Part shown: positions 19,018-27,966 of the stretch, piece after piece
Layout: every line of letters begins with the position of its first letter
How positions within the stretch are numbered: the stretch's first letter is position 1
From: an uncultured Streptococcus sp.
GTDB lineage: Bacteria; Bacillota; Bacilli; Lactobacillales; Streptococcaceae
NCBI GenBank assembly: GCA_934196125.1
Contig: CAKPVT010000003.1
Coordinates: 1 to 64,000 of the forward strand
Direction of reading: 5' to 3'
DNA: 64,000 nt
The notes under the pieces: generated by a model
What the model was told of the DNA's origin: nothing
What the model saw: the letters and a program-made list of their open reading frames with translations, nothing else
The model's database searches: none
Translations under genes and position numbers: made by a program

Positions 19018-20232
19018 ATGAAAGTATTTGATAAATCTTCAAAGCTAGAACACGTTGCTTATGATATCAGAGGACCAATTCTTGACGAAGCTAACCGTAT
19101 GATTGCTAACGGAGAAAAAATCTTGCGCCTTAATACTGGTAACCCAGCTGAATTCGGCTTTACAGCACCAGACGAAGTCATTCGAGACTTGATTGCCAAT
19201 GTCCGCAATAGTGAAGCTTATTCAGATAGTAAAGGGATTTTTTCTGCGCGTAAGGCAATTATGCAATATTGTCAGCTAAAAGGATTCCCACATGTGGATA
19301 TTGATGATGTTTATCTAGGAAATGGTGTGTCTGAATTGATTTCAATGTCTCTTCAGGCGCTTCTTGATGATAGCGATGAAGTCTTGGTGCCAATGCCTGA
19401 TTACCCATTGTGGACAGCTTGTGTTAGCTTGGCGGGTGGTAATGCTGTTCATTATCTTTGTGATGAAAAAGCTAACTGGTATCCTGATATTGATGATATC
19501 AAATCAAAAATCACTTCTAACACAAAAGCGATTGTTGTGATTAACCCTAATAACCCAACAGGCGCTTTATACCCTGATGAGCTTCTTAAAGAAATTGTTG
19601 AAATTGCTCGTCAAAATGATTTGATTATCTTTGCTGATGAAATCTATGATCGCTTGGTAATGGACGGCAACACACACACAGCAATTGCTAGCTTAGCACC
19701 AGATGTTTTCTGTGTGTCAATGAATGGTTTATCAAAATCTCACCGAATCTGCGGTTTCCGTGTTGGTTGGATGGTCTTATCAGGTCCTAGAAATAATGTT
19801 AAAGGCTACATTGAAGGGCTTAATATGTTGGCAAATATGCGCCTTTGCGCTAATGTCTTAGGTCAACATGTTGTTCAAACCTCACTTGGTGGCTATCAAT
19901 CAGTTGATGAATTGTTGATTCCTGGTGGTCGAATTTATGAACAACGTAACTTCATCTACAAAGCTGTCAATGACGTTCCAGGGCTTTCAGCTGTAAAACC
20001 AGACGCAGGACTTTACATTTTCCCTAAAATCGACCGTGAAATGTATCAGATTGATGATGACGAACAGTTCTGTTTGGAATTATTGAAACAAGAAAAAGTC
20101 ATGTTGGTTCCTGGTAAAGGATTCAACTGGAAAGAACCAGACCACTTCCGTATCGTTTATCTACCACGTGTGGAAGAATTGGCAGAAGTTCAAGAAAAAT
20201 TAACAAGAGTATTAAGTCAATATCGACGCTAA
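19018..20232 (+). CDS. alaT: PLP-dependent aminotransferase, alanine transaminase type
   Basis: A 404-residue class I/II aminotransferase. The PLP lysine lies in SMNGLSKSHRICGFRVGWM near residue 240, and the aspartate/tyrosine pair in FADEIYDRLV near 207. The pattern NPNNPTGALYP near 180 contacts PLP. The closest family I recall is AlaT/AlaA, which makes alanine from pyruvate and glutamate; the neighbouring codY fits a link to nitrogen status. It starts at ATG behind ACGAGG. Substrate choice is less certain than fold. Confidence 0.82.
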   Translation: MKVFDKSSKLEHVAYDIRGPILDEANRMIANGEKILRLNTGNPAEFGFTAPDEVIRDLIANVRNSEAYSDSKGIFSARKAIMQYCQLKGFPHVDIDDVYLGNGVSELISMSLQALLDDSDEVLVPMPDYPLWTACVSLAGGNAVHYLCDEKANWYPDIDDIKSKITSNTKAIVVINPNNPTGALYPDELLKEIVEIARQNDLIIFADEIYDRLVMDGNTHTAIASLAPDVFCVSMNGLSKSHRICGFRVGWMVLSGPRNNVKGYIEGLNMLANMRLCANVLGQHVVQTSLGGYQSVDELLIPGGRIYEQRNFIYKAVNDVPGLSAVKPDAGLYIFPKIDREMYQIDDDEQFCLELLKQEKVMLVPGKGFNWKEPDHFRIVYLPRVEELAEVQEKLTRVLSQYRR

Positions 20233-20367
20233 AGAAAAAGTTATTAAAATGTTGGAAATTTGCAATTTGATTAAAAGATCAAGTGCAAAATCCGAACGTT
20301 TTAATGCTTTTTTTGATTAAAATCCGCTTAAAAAGAATGCGTTTACAAAAATGTCGGAAGATAAAGG

Positions 20368-20382
20368 AATTTTCAGATAATT
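20368..20382 (+). promoter_or_regulatory. CodY-box upstream of codY
   Basis: AATTTTCAGATAATT matches the consensus AATTTTCWGAAAATT at 14 of 15 positions and ends 2 bp before the -35 hexamer of the codY promoter. This placement predicts autorepression, which is known for CodY in lactococci and streptococci. Confidence 0.7.
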
Positions 20383-20384
20383 GT

Positions 20385-20413
20385 TTGCAAAATAAGAATT
20401 CCTTTGATATAAT
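20385..20413 (+). promoter_or_regulatory. codY promoter
   Basis: TTGCAA (20385-20390), a 17-bp spacer and TATAAT (20408-20413) with a TG extension at 20405-20406. Transcription should begin near 20420, inside the first unit of the 9-bp repeat. Confidence 0.7.
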
Positions 20414-20415
20414 TG

Positions 20416-20496
20416 TAACGCAAATAACGCAAATAACGCAAATAACGCAAATAACGCAAATAACGCAAATAACGCAAATAACGCAAATAACGCAAA
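20416..20496 (+). repeat. Nine perfect copies of a 9-bp repeat in the codY leader
   Basis: The unit TAACGCAAA is repeated nine times without a mismatch over 81 bp. It begins three bases after the codY -10 hexamer and ends against the ribosome site AAAGGAAG. It therefore forms almost the whole predicted 5' leader. Units are multiples of three, so any reading frame through it stays open, but no start codon lies in it. Confidence 0.97.
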
Positions 20497-20507
20497 GGAA
20501 GTAGAAA

Positions 20508-21293
20508 ATGCCGAATTTATTAGAAAAAACACGAAAGATTACATCAATTTTGCAACGCTCTATTGACAGCTTAGACACTGAATTGCCATATAACGCAATG
20601 GCTGCACAATTAGCTGATATCATTGATTGTAACTCTTGCATCATCAACGGAGGAGGTACCCTCCTTGGTTATGCAATGAAGTATAAAACAAATACTGACC
20701 GCGTAGAGGAATTCTTTGACGCTAAACAATTCCCAGAAAGCTATGTTAAAGCGGCTAGTCGTGTTTACGACACAGAGGCAAACTTGTCTGTGGATAATGA
20801 ATTGACTATTTTCCCAGTAGAATCAAAAGACACCTACCCTGATGGCTTGACAACTATTGCGCCAATCTATGGTGGCGGTATGCGTCTAGGTTCTCTTATC
20901 ATTTGGCGTAATGATAAAGAATTCTCAGAAGATGATTTGATTCTTGTTGAAATTGCCTCAACAGTAGTTGGTATCCAATTGCTTAATCTTCAAACTGAAA
21001 ATCTTGAAGAAACTATTCGTAAACAAACAGCTGTTAATATGGCTATTAACACGCTATCTTACTCAGAAATGAAAGCTGTATCAGCTATTTTGGGTGAATT
21101 AGACGGTACAGAAGGTCGCTTAACTGCATCAGTTATTGCTGACCGCATTGGTATCACACGTTCAGTTATTGTTAATGCCCTACGTAAATTGGAATCTGCG
21201 GGGATTATCGAAAGTCGTTCATTGGGTATGAAAGGAACTTACCTTAAAGTCATCAATGAAGGTATCTTCGATAAATTAAAGGAATATAATTAA
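20508..21293 (+). CDS. codY: Global nutritional repressor CodY
   Basis: A 261-residue regulator with an N-terminal GAF domain (about 1-155) that senses branched-chain amino acids, and a C-terminal winged helix-turn-helix (about 180-250) containing [20 protein letters not shown]. It controls nitrogen, peptide uptake and virulence genes. The start ATG lies 11 bp after the 9-bp repeat tract, behind AAAGGAAG. Its TAATG stop overlaps the start of the next gene. The coding part is intact; only the leader is unusual. Confidence 0.97.
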   Translation: MPNLLEKTRKITSILQRSIDSLDTELPYNAMAAQLADIIDCNSCIINGGGTLLGYAMKYKTNTDRVEEFFDAKQFPESYVKAASRVYDTEANLSVDNELTIFPVESKDTYPDGLTTIAPIYGGGMRLGSLIIWRNDKEFSEDDLILVEIASTVVGIQLLNLQTENLEETIRKQTAVNMAINTLSYSEMKAVSAILGELDGTEGRLTASVIADRIGITRSVIVNALRKLESAGIIESRSLGMKGTYLKVINEGIFDKLKEYN

Positions 21294-21841
21294 TGAAAAA
21301 AGCTCTTATTTCAATTGACTATACCTATGATTTTGTAGCAGATGATGGCAAGTTAACGGCTGGAAAGCCAGCACAAGCTATTGAAGAAGCTATTACGCAT
21401 ATCACCAAAGAAGCCTATGAAGCAGGGAATTATATCTTCTTTGCTATTGACGGTCACGATGAGGGGGATGATTTTCATCCAGAGACAAAATTGTTCCCAC
21501 CTCATAATATCAAGGGAACAAGTGGTCGTGATTTATATGGTCAGTTAGCTGATTTATATGCAGAAATCAAGGAAGATAGCAAAGTCTTTTGGTTGGATAA
21601 ACGTCATTATTCAGCCTTTTCAGGGACGGATTTAGATATTCGATTGCGTGAACGTCATGTGACAACTGTTGTATTGACAGGCGTTTTGACGGATATTTGT
21701 GTCCTTCATACAGCCATCGATGCTTACAATTTAGGATATGATGTTGAAATTCCTGCGGAAGCAGTCGCGAGCTTAACAGAGGAAAATCATCAGTTTGCAC
21801 TAAATCATTTTAAAAATGTCTTAGGTGCAAAGATTGTTTAA
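21293..21841 (+). CDS. pncA: Isochorismatase-family hydrolase, probable nicotinamidase
   Basis: A 182-residue cysteine hydrolase. The catalytic aspartate is in ISIDYTYDFV (D9), the lysine in WLDKRHYSAF near 102, and the nucleophilic cysteine in TGVLTDICVLHTA near 140, the expected triad. The likely reaction is nicotinamide to nicotinate, feeding NAD salvage, and nadD lies 18 kb away. It overlaps codY by one base (TAATG), so its translation is coupled to codY and it shares that promoter. Other isochorismatase-like substrates cannot be excluded. Confidence 0.8.
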   Translation: MKKALISIDYTYDFVADDGKLTAGKPAQAIEEAITHITKEAYEAGNYIFFAIDGHDEGDDFHPETKLFPPHNIKGTSGRDLYGQLADLYAEIKEDSKVFWLDKRHYSAFSGTDLDIRLRERHVTTVVLTGVLTDICVLHTAIDAYNLGYDVEIPAEAVASLTEENHQFALNHFKNVLGAKIV

Positions 21842-21849
21842 AAGCTTGG

Positions 21850-21876
21850 AAGAAGTGGTAGACCACTTCTTTTTTC
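21850..21876 (+). terminator. Terminator after codY-pncA
   Basis: GAAGTGGT (21852-21859) pairs with ACCACTTC (21862-21869), followed by TTTTTTT. A gatCAB promoter -10 (TATAAT, 21901-21906) follows. Confidence 0.8.
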
Positions 21877-21963
21877 ATGTTAAAGAGGCTTAAAATATGG
21901 TATAATTTTAAGGACTGTATTGTAATTTAGGTTACGATTTAATTTAATCAAGGAGAGATAGAG

Positions 21964-22266
21964 ATGAAAATTTCTGAAGAAGAAGTTCGTCATGTGGCTG
22001 ATTTGTCAAAATTGTCCTTTTCTGAAGAAGAAACAGCAGAATTTGCGACAACTTTGTCTAAAATTGTAGATATGATAGAACTCTTGAATGAAGTTGATAC
22101 AGAGGGCGTCCCTGTAACGACAACAATGGCGGATCGTAAGACTGTTATGCGTGAAGATGTGGCAGTAGCTGGTGATGACCGTGATGAGCTCTTTAAAAAT
22201 GTGCCTCAATCTGAAAATTACTATATTAAAGTTCCTGCTATCTTAGAGGACGGAGGAGATGCCTAA
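21964..22266 (+). CDS. gatC: Aspartyl/glutamyl-tRNA amidotransferase subunit C
   Basis: The 100-residue small subunit that stabilises GatA in the GatCAB complex, which makes Gln-tRNA(Gln) from Glu-tRNA(Gln). It starts [17 protein letters not shown], typical of the family, and ends with [14 protein letters not shown]. It starts at ATG behind AAGGAGAG, and its stop overlaps the gatA ATG. Confidence 0.95.
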   Translation: MKISEEEVRHVADLSKLSFSEEETAEFATTLSKIVDMIELLNEVDTEGVPVTTTMADRKTVMREDVAVAGDDRDELFKNVPQSENYYIKVPAILEDGGDA

Positions 22267-23732
22267 TGTCATTTAATACAAAATCAATTGATGAGTTGCA
22301 CAATCTTCTTGTCAATAAAGAAATCTCAGCAGTTGAATTAACAAAAGCAACACTTGAAGATATTAAAGAACGTGAAGCAGCTGTTGATTCATTCATCACT
22401 GTTTCTGAAGAAGCTGCGCTTGCACAAGCAAAAGCTATCGATGAAAAAGGTGTCGATGCTGATAATGTGATGTCAGGGATTCCTTTGGCTGTTAAAGATA
22501 ACATTTCAACACGTGGTATTTTAACAACAGCAGCGTCTAAAATGCTTTACAACTATGAACCCATTTTTGATGCAACTGCGGTTGAAAAACTTTACGGTAA
22601 GGATATGATTGTTGTCGGTAAAACAAATATGGACGAATTTGCCATGGGTGGTTCAACTGAAACATCATACTTTAAGAAGACAAAAAATGCTTGGGATAAT
22701 AGCAAAGTTCCTGGTGGCTCATCTGGTGGTTCTGCGGCAGCTGTTGCCTCAGGTCAAGTTCGTTTGGCATTAGGTTCTGATACTGGTGGTTCAATCCGCC
22801 AACCTGCAGCTTTTAATGGTGTTGTTGGTTTGAAACCAACTTACGGACGTGTATCACGTTTTGGTTTGATTGCATTTGGTAGCTCACTTGACCAAATCGG
22901 CCCATTTTCTCAAACAGTTAAAGAAAATGCGCAATTGTTGAATGTGATTGCTGGTCATGATGCTAAAGATGCGACATCTTCTGACCGCGAAGTGGCTGAT
23001 TTCACAGCTAAAATTGGTCAAGATATTAAAGGCATGAAAATTGCTTTGCCAAAAGAATATCTTGGTGAAGGTATCGACCCAGAAGTGAAAGAAACAATTC
23101 TTAAAGCGGCTAAACACTTTGAAAAACTTGGTGCAACGGTTGAGGAAGTTAGCCTTCCATACAGTAAATATGGCGTAGCGGTTTACTATATCATTGCTTC
23201 ATCAGAAGCTTCTTCAAACTTGCAACGTTTTGACGGTATTCGTTACGGTTACCGCACTGAAAACTACAACAATCTTGAAGATATTTACGTTAATACACGT
23301 AGCGAAGGTTTTGGTGATGAAGTGAAACGTCGTATCATGCTTGGTACATTTAGCTTGTCATCAGGTTACTATGATGCTTACTTCAAAAAAGCTGGTCAAG
23401 TTCGTACATTGATTATTCGTGATTTTGAAAAAATCTTTGCGGATTATGATTTGATTTTAGGTCCAACTGTTCCAAGTGTAGCCTTTGGTTTGGATACCCT
23501 TAATCATGACCCTGTTGCTATGTATTTGGCAGATATTTTGACAATTCCTGTCAACTTGGCTGGGCTTCCAGGGATTTCAATTCCTGCTGGATTTGCTCAA
23601 GGGCTTCCAGTTGGTATGCAATTGATTGGTCCAAAATACAGCGAAGAAACTATCTACCAAGCTGCAGCAGCCTTTGAAGCAACAACTGATTATCATAAAC
23701 AACAACCGATTATTTTTGGAGGTGACAAATAA
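22266..23732 (+). CDS. gatA: Aspartyl/glutamyl-tRNA amidotransferase subunit A
   Basis: The 488-residue amidase subunit that releases ammonia from glutamine for GatB. It shows the amidase-signature Ser-cisSer-Lys machinery: lysine in [10 protein letters not shown] near 77, [16 protein letters not shown] near 150 and [13 protein letters not shown] near 173. It overlaps gatC and gatB by single-base TAATG-type junctions, giving tight translational coupling. Confidence 0.97.
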   Translation: MSFNTKSIDELHNLLVNKEISAVELTKATLEDIKEREAAVDSFITVSEEAALAQAKAIDEKGVDADNVMSGIPLAVKDNISTRGILTTAASKMLYNYEPIFDATAVEKLYGKDMIVVGKTNMDEFAMGGSTETSYFKKTKNAWDNSKVPGGSSGGSAAAVASGQVRLALGSDTGGSIRQPAAFNGVVGLKPTYGRVSRFGLIAFGSSLDQIGPFSQTVKENAQLLNVIAGHDAKDATSSDREVADFTAKIGQDIKGMKIALPKEYLGEGIDPEVKETILKAAKHFEKLGATVEEVSLPYSKYGVAVYYIIASSEASSNLQRFDGIRYGYRTENYNNLEDIYVNTRSEGFGDEVKRRIMLGTFSLSSGYYDAYFKKAGQVRTLIIRDFEKIFADYDLILGPTVPSVAFGLDTLNHDPVAMYLADILTIPVNLAGLPGISIPAGFAQGLPVGMQLIGPKYSEETIYQAAAAFEATTDYHKQQPIIFGGDK

Positions 23733-25174
23733 TGAACTTTGAAACAGTCATCGGGCTTGAAGTCCACGTTGAGTTAAATACAAATTCAAAGATTTTTTCA
23801 CCGACATCAGCACATTTTGGTAATGAACAAAATGCCAATACAAATGTTATCGACTGGTCATTCCCAGGTGTTCTTCCTGTGATGAATAAAGGTGTTATTG
23901 ACGCTGGTATTAAAGCAGTCTTGGCGCTTAACATGGATATTCACCAAAATATGCACTTTGACCGTAAAAACTATTTCTATCCTGATAATCCAAAAGCTTA
24001 CCAAATTTCACAATTTGATGAGCCAATTGGCTACAATGGTTGGATTGAAATTGAGCTTGAAGATGGCTCAACTAAGAAAATTCGTATCGAACGTGTTCAT
24101 TTGGAAGAAGATGCTGGTAAAAATACTCACGGTACTGATGGTTATTCTTATGTTGACCTTAACCGTCAAGGTGTGCCGTTGATTGAAATCGTTTCAGAAG
24201 CTGATATGCGTTCACCAGAAGAAGCTTATGCTTACTTAACAGCTCTTAAAGAAGTCATCCAATACACTGGTATTTCTGACGTTAAAATGGAAGAAGGTTC
24301 TATGCGTGTGGATGCCAACATCTCTCTTCGTCCATATGGTCAAGAAGAATTTGGTGTGAAAGCTGAATTGAAAAACTTGAACTCATTTAACAACGTGCGT
24401 AAAGGGCTTATCTATGAGCAAAAACGCCAAGCACAAGTTCTTCGTTCAGGTGGTCAAATTCAACAAGAAACACGTCGTTATGATGAATCAACTGGTGAAA
24501 CAATCTTGATGCGTGTTAAGGAAGGGGCATCAGATTATCGTTATTTCCCAGAACCAGACTTACCACTTTACGAAGTGTCAGACGAATGGATTGAATCAGT
24601 TCGCAAAACATTGCCAGAATTTCCAAAAGACCGTCGTGCCAAATACGTCAATGAATTTGGTTTGACAGCTTATGATGCTGCGCAATTGACAGCAACGAAA
24701 GCAACATCTGATTTCTTTGAAAGTGCAGTTGCGCTTGGTGGTGATGCTAAACAAGTTTCTAACTGGTTGCAGGGTGAAGTTGCTCAATTCTTGAACAGCG
24801 AAAATAAGACACTTCCAGAAATCTTGTTAACACCTGAAAATCTTGTTGAAATGCTTGCTATCATTGCTGACGGCACTATTTCATCAAAAATTGCTAAGAA
24901 AGTCTTTCTTCATTTGGCTAAAAATGGTGGTTCTGCGCGTGAATACGTTGAAAAAGCTGGTTTGGTTCAAATTTCTGACCCTGCTGTGCTTATTCCGATT
25001 ATCCACCAAGTCTTTGAGGACAATGAAGCTGCTGTTGCCGACTTCAAGTCTGGTAAACGTAATGCCGATAAAGCCTTCACTGGATTCTTGATGAAAGCCA
25101 CAAAAGGTAAAGCAAACCCACAAGTTGCCCTTAAATTGTTGGCACAAGAGTTGGCAAAATTGAAAGAAGACTAG
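23732..25174 (+). CDS. gatB: Aspartyl/glutamyl-tRNA amidotransferase subunit B
   Basis: The 480-residue kinase/transamidase subunit that phosphorylates the mischarged glutamyl group and amidates it. It shows [11 protein letters not shown] at the start, [11 protein letters not shown] near 120, [11 protein letters not shown] near 150, and a C-terminal YqeY-like tail (about 330-480) that binds tRNA. It is the last gene of gatCAB. The next gene begins after a 68-bp gap with its own weak promoter. Confidence 0.97.
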   Translation: MNFETVIGLEVHVELNTNSKIFSPTSAHFGNEQNANTNVIDWSFPGVLPVMNKGVIDAGIKAVLALNMDIHQNMHFDRKNYFYPDNPKAYQISQFDEPIGYNGWIEIELEDGSTKKIRIERVHLEEDAGKNTHGTDGYSYVDLNRQGVPLIEIVSEADMRSPEEAYAYLTALKEVIQYTGISDVKMEEGSMRVDANISLRPYGQEEFGVKAELKNLNSFNNVRKGLIYEQKRQAQVLRSGGQIQQETRRYDESTGETILMRVKEGASDYRYFPEPDLPLYEVSDEWIESVRKTLPEFPKDRRAKYVNEFGLTAYDAAQLTATKATSDFFESAVALGGDAKQVSNWLQGEVAQFLNSENKTLPEILLTPENLVEMLAIIADGTISSKIAKKVFLHLAKNGGSAREYVEKAGLVQISDPAVLIPIIHQVFEDNEAAVADFKSGKRNADKAFTGFLMKATKGKANPQVALKLLAQELAKLKED

Positions 25175-25242
25175 GGTAAAAAATCAACTTTTGAGCTAGC
25201 CTTTTGTTATGATAAATTAAGATAACAAGTTGGAGTTGACAT

Positions 25243-25794
25243 ATGTTCGTTTTATTATTACTAGTCATCAGTTTAGTCTTCTGTATCGTTTACTTCAGGA
25301 AGAAGTCTAACTGGCTGCTATGGTTTAATCTTGTTTTTGTTTTATTGACATTTTTCTATAAGTTGACTAAAATAGGGCTGGCTAGTCAAGATTTAGCTTT
25401 ACGAATTAATTATGATTACTATCTATTTTCTTTATCAGTAATTGCATTTCTTTTCGGAATTGTTGTTAATATCCTCTATATCTATGAGGATAGTTGGTTA
25501 GAAAAGTTAGTTCTAGGCTTTGGCTTAGTTGTTGGTTCAGTTTTTATCTTTTTTGTGCCTTTCTCATTTTACTATGCTTCGGGAGCTATTAGTGAATATG
25601 AAACCATTAGAGAAAATGGTAAAACTTATGTTTTAGCGGGAGAAAGTTTTAATTTTCATCGTTCTTTTCGTCATAAGTATGAGGTGGTGTCTAAATATCT
25701 CCGCCATGCTAAACCGATTGATTATGATATTGATCATCTTAGTGAACGATTTAATGATGGTAAATCTTACGAAGATTATTATGATATCAAATAA
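25243..25794 (+). CDS. Small polytopic membrane protein, unrecognised
   Basis: A 183-residue protein with four clear hydrophobic segments in the first 115 residues, then a hydrophilic, tyrosine- and histidine-rich tail of about 65 residues ending SYEDYYDIK. It starts at ATG behind TTGGAG. Family not recognised. It lies between gatB and the toxin cassette array, and its base composition is more AT-rich than gatB, so it may belong to the accessory segment. A role as a membrane immunity protein is possible but unsupported. Confidence 0.65.
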   Translation: MFVLLLLVISLVFCIVYFRKKSNWLLWFNLVFVLLTFFYKLTKIGLASQDLALRINYDYYLFSLSVIAFLFGIVVNILYIYEDSWLEKLVLGFGLVVGSVFIFFVPFSFYYASGAISEYETIRENGKTYVLAGESFNFHRSFRHKYEVVSKYLRHAKPIDYDIDHLSERFNDGKSYEDYYDIK

Positions 25795-25915
25795 GAATTA
25801 TTTGATATGCAGTACTATTATTATTTAACGACTATAATACTTAAGGCTAGCAAAATTGAAAGAAGATTAAATTTTAAGAAAAGCATATAAATCAAGGAAA
25901 ATCATAAATAGAAGT

Positions 25916-26134
25916 TTGCTTTTTATGGTATCAATGTTTGTAATAACTAGCATGATTTATTTTAGTAACTATGAGTTTATGTGGTTGTTTATTGTAGGTC
26001 TTTCTGCACTAAGTGTCTCTTTACTGATAGGAATACGTCACATGAGGTATAACCTAGTTGTAAAGAATATAACCGTAGATAATAGAGAGAGTTACAAGGT
26101 TTTAAAAAAATTAGAAAAAGAAGGTGTATTTTAA
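25916..26134 (+). CDS. Short membrane protein, possibly a gene remnant
   Basis: About 70 residues with two hydrophobic segments and a charged tail (KVLKKLEKEGVF). The frame is open back to 25871, so the start is uncertain: TTG 25916 and ATG 25925 are both possible and neither has a strong ribosome site. It may be the end of a longer gene cut by the rearrangement that created the cassette array. Unrecognised. Confidence 0.35.
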   Translation: MLFMVSMFVITSMIYFSNYEFMWLFIVGLSALSVSLLIGIRHMRYNLVVKNITVDNRESYKVLKKLEKEGVF

Positions 26135-26271
26135 GAGTTCCATCGGGTAATGAAGCTGGAGCTTGGCAAGGAATGTGGATACCAGGTGGTTTTACAAATG
26201 CAGGAATCCCAGAAGCAGTTATTAATCAGATCCTCTCAGATGGATATAAAGTAATAGATGTATTTAAATAA
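26135..26271 (+). pseudogene. C-terminal end of a toxin domain (cassette 1, truncated)
   Basis: A frame ending at TAA 26271 encodes GNEAGAWQGMWIPGGFTN and then PEAVINQILSDGYKVIDVF. It has no start codon and no N-terminal stub, and it is followed 16 bp later by a small gene with a good ribosome site. That position, directly before a putative immunity gene in an array of such pairs, argues that it is the tail of a polymorphic toxin. I do not recognise the toxin fold. Confidence 0.45.
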
Positions 26272-26287
26272 AGAAAGGCGGATAACT

Positions 26288-26631
26288 ATGGAGGAAATAT
26301 TTCCAGGAAATGGTTTTGCAGTTGTAAAAAAAAAGATAATACGTACACAATTGAATGGCCTCAAGGGCCATTTGACCAGACAGTTTCTTACCCAATAACC
26401 AAAGAATTGGCAGATAAAGCTTTCAGATTCTATGACGATGCTTATGAAGTAATGATATATGCTGAGACTGGTTTGTGGCCAGAAAAAAATACAGAAGATG
26501 AAGAAAATGAACGAGTAAGAAAATTCCCAGAGTTATTGATAAAAGTTCCTGATAATCAAGATTTATTTACAGAAGAAGAATTGAAAACATTGATACCTTT
26601 AGGAGAAAAAAGTTTATCAGAAGAAGAGTAA
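26288..26631 (+). pseudogene. Putative immunity gene of cassette 1, frameshifted at a nine-A tract
   Basis: ATG 26288 lies behind AAAGGCGG and opens MEEIFPGNGFAVV. The reading frame then meets nine adenines (about 26326-26334), after which the coherent frame (DNTYTIEWPQGPFDQTV...) is shifted by one base. With seven or ten adenines the two parts would form one acidic protein of about 114 residues ending KSLSEEE. Position after a toxin tail and the acidic character suit an immunity protein. Family unrecognised. The tract could be a phase-variable switch or simple decay. Confidence 0.5.
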
Positions 26632-26642
26632 TTTAATAAAGT

Positions 26643-26967
26643 AAAAAGGCACTTTACTATCTGATTGGCGTCGGATAGTAAAGCCTTGACTAGTAAGAGT
26701 GAACTCACTAATCAAGTTGCCAATAGCTAACAAAAAGCTAGCTGTATTTATTGTACAAAAATTCAAAGGACTTTTCTAGTCTTTTTGAGTGTTTCTTAAA
26801 TGTACAATCATTTCAGTAGCATGGTCAAAGGTGCTTCATCCACGAAGATGGAGCATGTCGTGAAGATGATGCAGAATAGTGGTAGAAGTAATTATAAAAA
26901 TATTATGACCCAAGCTAAGAATCTTCAAACTGCACAAGCGCTCCTAAATGAGAAAGCCAGTGGGGCT
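26643..26967 (+). repeat. Cassette-boundary repeat, copy 1
   Basis: A 325-bp direct repeat, matched at equal length by copy 2 at 27642-27966. Its first about 155 bp are non-coding and contain several hairpins. The first is CTTTACTATC (26652-26661) with GATAGTAAAG (26674-26683); others are at 26685-26716 and 26725-26743, and a terminator-like one (GGACT...AGTC, T run) lies near 26770-26788. Its last 168 bp encode a shared 55-residue stub and differ from copy 2 only in the first codon and one silent base. Confidence 0.9.
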
Positions 26968-27375
26968 GGTGAATTTAATATAAATGAAATTCGACCAAAA
27001 TTAAAAACAGATTCAGATACTGCATTTTTCTGGTCTGGTAGAACAGATGGTGTTGGAGGAGCTGACATAGCAGCAAATGTAGCAAAAGGTAAAGGCGGTA
27101 CGACTTTAGAGTCAACAATAGCGAATAAAAATATTAAAATGCCTGAATGGGATTTTAATAACCCAAGTTCAATGGAAGCTTGGGACTTGGCTTCAGGAGC
27201 TTATGCAGAACAAGTTTCTGGTCAGGTTCGTGCAGTAGTAGGTTCAGAGTTGAGACCTGGCAATATATGGGAAAATGTGGAGTTACCTCGATTAAAAAGT
27301 AATCCTAACGTAACTCAAATTACTACAATTGACCCAAAAACAGGAATTGAAAAAATCATTTTTGAAAGGAAGTAA
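26800..27375 (+). CDS. Orphan toxin C-terminal module, LXG-type stub plus unknown toxin domain
   Basis: 191 residues. Residues 1-56 are the shared stub (YNHFSSMVKGASSTKMEHVV... to NEKASGA), a pre-toxin linker. Residues 57-191 are a distinct domain with FFWSGRTDGVGGADIAANVA, GGTTLES, MPEWDFNNPSS and RPGNIWENVELP, a pattern I recall at the C-termini of diverse polymorphic toxins. Its activity is not known to me. A stop codon lies directly before the ATG and no ribosome site is visible, so it is probably silent unless recombined onto a full-length effector. The immunity gene follows by 5 bp. Confidence 0.65.
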   Translation: MYNHFSSMVKGASSTKMEHVVKMMQNSGRSNYKNIMTQAKNLQTAQALLNEKASGAGEFNINEIRPKLKTDSDTAFFWSGRTDGVGGADIAANVAKGKGGTTLESTIANKNIKMPEWDFNNPSSMEAWDLASGAYAEQVSGQVRAVVGSELRPGNIWENVELPRLKSNPNVTQITTIDPKTGIEKIIFERK

Positions 27376-27380
27376 ATTAA

Positions 27381-27614
27381 ATGAAAATTACAGGGAGTAG
27401 CTCACACGTGAAATTTGATTTAGAAAATGGATATGCGGTGAAGGCAGACGGAGAAATGTTAGTAGGAGGGAAATTTGTAGCTTTTAAAGATTCAATGAAA
27501 AATTGGGAGCCACCACATGAAAATGAAGAACTTTCAGAAAAAGAAATTCAAGAAATTATTCAGCAGGTAAAAGAAAATACAAACGAAAATACTGTGCAAA
27601 TTTCATTTGAATAA
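27381..27614 (+). CDS. Immunity protein, Imm74-like
   Basis: A 77-residue acidic protein: KITGSSSHVKFDLENGY, then GEMLVGGKFVAFKDSMKNW and a glutamate-rich tail (NEELSEKEIQEIIQQ). The GEML-GG-FVA-K-S--WEPP pattern is what I recall of Imm74, a small all-beta family found directly after toxin genes. It starts 5 bp after the toxin module, behind GAAAGGAAG. Unlike the toxin it has a good ribosome site. It should protect against the domain encoded just upstream. Confidence 0.7.
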   Translation: MKITGSSSHVKFDLENGYAVKADGEMLVGGKFVAFKDSMKNWEPPHENEELSEKEIQEIIQQVKENTNENTVQISFE

Positions 27615-27641
27615 ATAAGTAATATATTGAATTTAAAAATA

Positions 27642-27966
27642 AAAAAGGCACTTTATCACTAGACTGGTAATCAAGTGATAAAGCCTTGACTAGTAAGCAT
27701 ACACTCATTAATCAAGTTGCCAATAGCTACCAAAAGATAGCTGTATTTATTGTACGAAACTTCAAGGGACTTTTCTAGTCTTTTTGAGTGTTTCTTAGGT
27801 GTACAATCATTTCAGTAGCATGGTCAAAGGAGCTTCATCCACGAAGATGGAGCATGTCGTGAAGATGATGCAGAATAGTGGTAGAAGTAATTATAAAAAT
27901 ATTATGACCCAAGCTAAGAATCTTCAAACTGCACAAGCGCTCCTAAATGAGAAAGCCAGTGGGGCT
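27642..27966 (+). repeat. Cassette-boundary repeat, copy 2
   Basis: Equal in length to copy 1. The first hairpin has different bases but keeps perfect pairing: CTTTATCACT (27651-27660) with AGTGATAAAG (27674-27683). Four of the ten base pairs differ from copy 1, each with a compensating change. The third hairpin is kept as AGCTA..TAGCT. The final 168 bp repeat the 55-residue stub. Confidence 0.9.

Noticed and set aside
20416..20496. Possible CRISPR array
   Set aside because: The units are 9 bp and contiguous, with no spacers and no cas genes.
20279..20647. Long frames through the codY repeat on both strands, giving repeated Thr-Gln-Ile or Ile-Cys-Val text
   Set aside because: A 9-bp repeat without stop codons keeps all frames open. 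There is no ribosome site, and the proteins would be simple repeat translations overlapping the codY promoter.
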